From positions 248,001-312,000 of the forward strand of contig NW_001799544.1 of NCBI RefSeq assembly GCF_000165425.1: DNA of 64,000 bases. Reading direction: 5' to 3'. The notes beneath the pieces are model-generated. The model saw nothing but the letters and a program-made list of their open reading frames with translations, made no database searches and had not been told where the DNA came from. Both the position numbers and the translations under genes were made by a program. Positions within the stretch are counted from its first letter, which is position 1. Each line of letters opens with the position of its first letter. Shown one piece after another: positions 62,836 to 64,000 of this stretch. This DNA is from Paramecium tetraurelia (taxonomy: Eukaryota > Ciliophora > Oligohymenophorea > Peniculida > Parameciidae).

Positions 62836-64000
62836 ATGAATTAATAGATACCAGAGATATTAGACACATAGGTAAAATATTTTGAAAATATGATAAGAAC
62901 GCTCAAAATAACCAATAAGGTGTGCCCTGTAATCCTTTCGGCTAGTAAGCATCAAGTAATTTCTTGGGCTAGAGCAACTAATAGTTTTCATAAATGTAAT
63001 ACCCTCCTATTCAATTTTCGAATAATATACTTGTAAATATTTTTCTCATATTAGCCTTAATTGCCTCCATAATTTCCTTAATCACCGAATTAATTCTAAT
63101 TCTAACCAAATTAGGGCTTCCCTCAAGCAGTACCACCAATGATGCCGAGAATGAATACTCCAAACGCCAACTCTATGATGTTTCAATTTCCTTAAAATAA
63201 TGGATTCTTTCCTCAGCCGCCAATGTTGTAAAAAAATCAAGTTAAAAATAATGATGATGAGGTATAAAAATTAAAAGAAAAAGTAAGAGATTAAGAAGCT
63301 GAAATTTAAAGATTAAAAAATAAATTAAGTACTATAACCGAGGAAAGTAATAGCCTTTAATAAAATTACAAAAATAAGGACAAAGAGAACGATGAGTTAA
63401 AAGGATCTTTATAAAAATCCAAAATATCATTTAATGATGAAATTGAAAATAGAAAACAATAATTATACATTTACCAACTAAGGTGTGAGGAGCTTGAGGA
63501 AAAAGAAAGAAAATCTGCACAAGCAAACAAAAAATTATAAAATGAAATTAATATTTTAAATGATGAATATCAATAATACAAAGAAAAAATAAACTAATTA
63601 CATTAAGTGAACAATGAAAGTTCGATAAAAACCCTTTAGTAAAGTAAAAATTTGGAAGATTTAAGAAATGAAATTGATAAACTCAATGATAAAGTCAATT
63701 CTTAAAATAATGAAATTTAATAAAAAGATTAATTGATTGAGACGCTAAAAAAAATCTAAAGTGACTACATTCAAAATAAATCTTATAACTAAGATGTTTC
63801 TTCTACCACTGATAAGGCTACTTTAATTTAATTAAATAAGGATTTAGAAAATAACATCAATATTCTAGAACATAATTATAAAGAACTTGAGACAAAATTC
63901 TAAATGCTTGAAATAGAAAATAAAATGCATTAAGATAAAGCAAAATTCTTTGAGGAATGTACAGAAGAGATGAGAAGTAAATTAGAATAGAATCAAAAAA
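62836..64000 (+). CDS. Coiled-coil protein with Pro/Gln/Phe-rich N-terminus, cut by edge
   Basis: ATG 62836; continues past 64000 without a stop. Two introns (62872-62897, 63033-63054) convert an odd reading into a low-complexity N-terminus rich in Gln, Pro, Asn and Phe (FGQQASSNFLGQSNQQF; PQLPPQFPQSPNQFQFQP). From about 63260 it is a continuous coiled coil (LKEKVRDQEAEIQRLKNKL; KLQNEINILNDEYQQYKEKI). The two parts suggest a scaffold with an aggregation-prone or phase-separating head. No family is recognised. The C-terminus is missing. Confidence 0.75.

Overview
This window looks like a macronuclear scaffold of a ciliate, most likely Paramecium. Long reading frames hold only if TAA and TAG are read as glutamine and TGA is the only stop. 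About 75 introns of 20-37 nt (mostly 22-30, nearly all GTA...TAG) restore reading frames. The DNA is very AT-rich, and genes lie 7-300 bp apart on both strands. No telomere, transposon, provirus or CRISPR array was seen. Boundaries come from reading the frames by eye. For most genes the exon lengths sum to a multiple of three; exceptions are stated.

Layout. 1-9185: minus-strand genes for a dynein light chain (cut by the window edge), an FN3+RCC1-repeat protein and a giant secreted or membrane protein with DUF4215 cysteine repeats and a 150-N gap. 9300-18381: plus-strand genes for an orphan protein, a large CH-domain coiled-coil protein, a CK1 kinase and two small MGC-start proteins. 18485-24361: a small membrane protein, an IRE/MAST-type AGC kinase that overlaps a bacterial-type NMN adenylyltransferase, two hypotheticals and a C2H2 protein. 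25342-32642: a coiled-coil protein, a proline-rich protein, a BART-domain (CFAP36/ARL2BP-like) protein, ribosomal protein S3, a B-box/MORN protein and SYS1. 32639-48921: a kinase-MORN-LRR fusion, an importin-alpha-like protein, an LRR-TKL kinase, a dual-specificity phosphatase, coiled-coil proteins and a SANT + FYRN/FYRC chromatin protein. 49069-64000: an MDR reductase with a polyQ tail written in TAA repeats, a large cyclic-nucleotide-binding channel-like protein, a lipidated and a secreted protein that start 7 bp apart, an allantoinase-like pseudoenzyme, a 5S rRNA gene and three coiled-coil proteins, the last cut by the edge.

The genes do not form one pathway. Housekeeping (RPS3, 5S, SYS1, NMNAT), ciliary or cytoskeletal (dynein light chain, CH protein, BART protein, coiled coils) and signalling genes (four kinases, one phosphatase, one channel) are mixed, as is normal for Paramecium. 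The most unusual items are the allantoinase fold that has lost nearly all metal ligands, the channel-like protein with no recognisable K+ filter and three nucleotide-binding domains, the SANT/FYR protein, and two ATGA stop/start overlaps.
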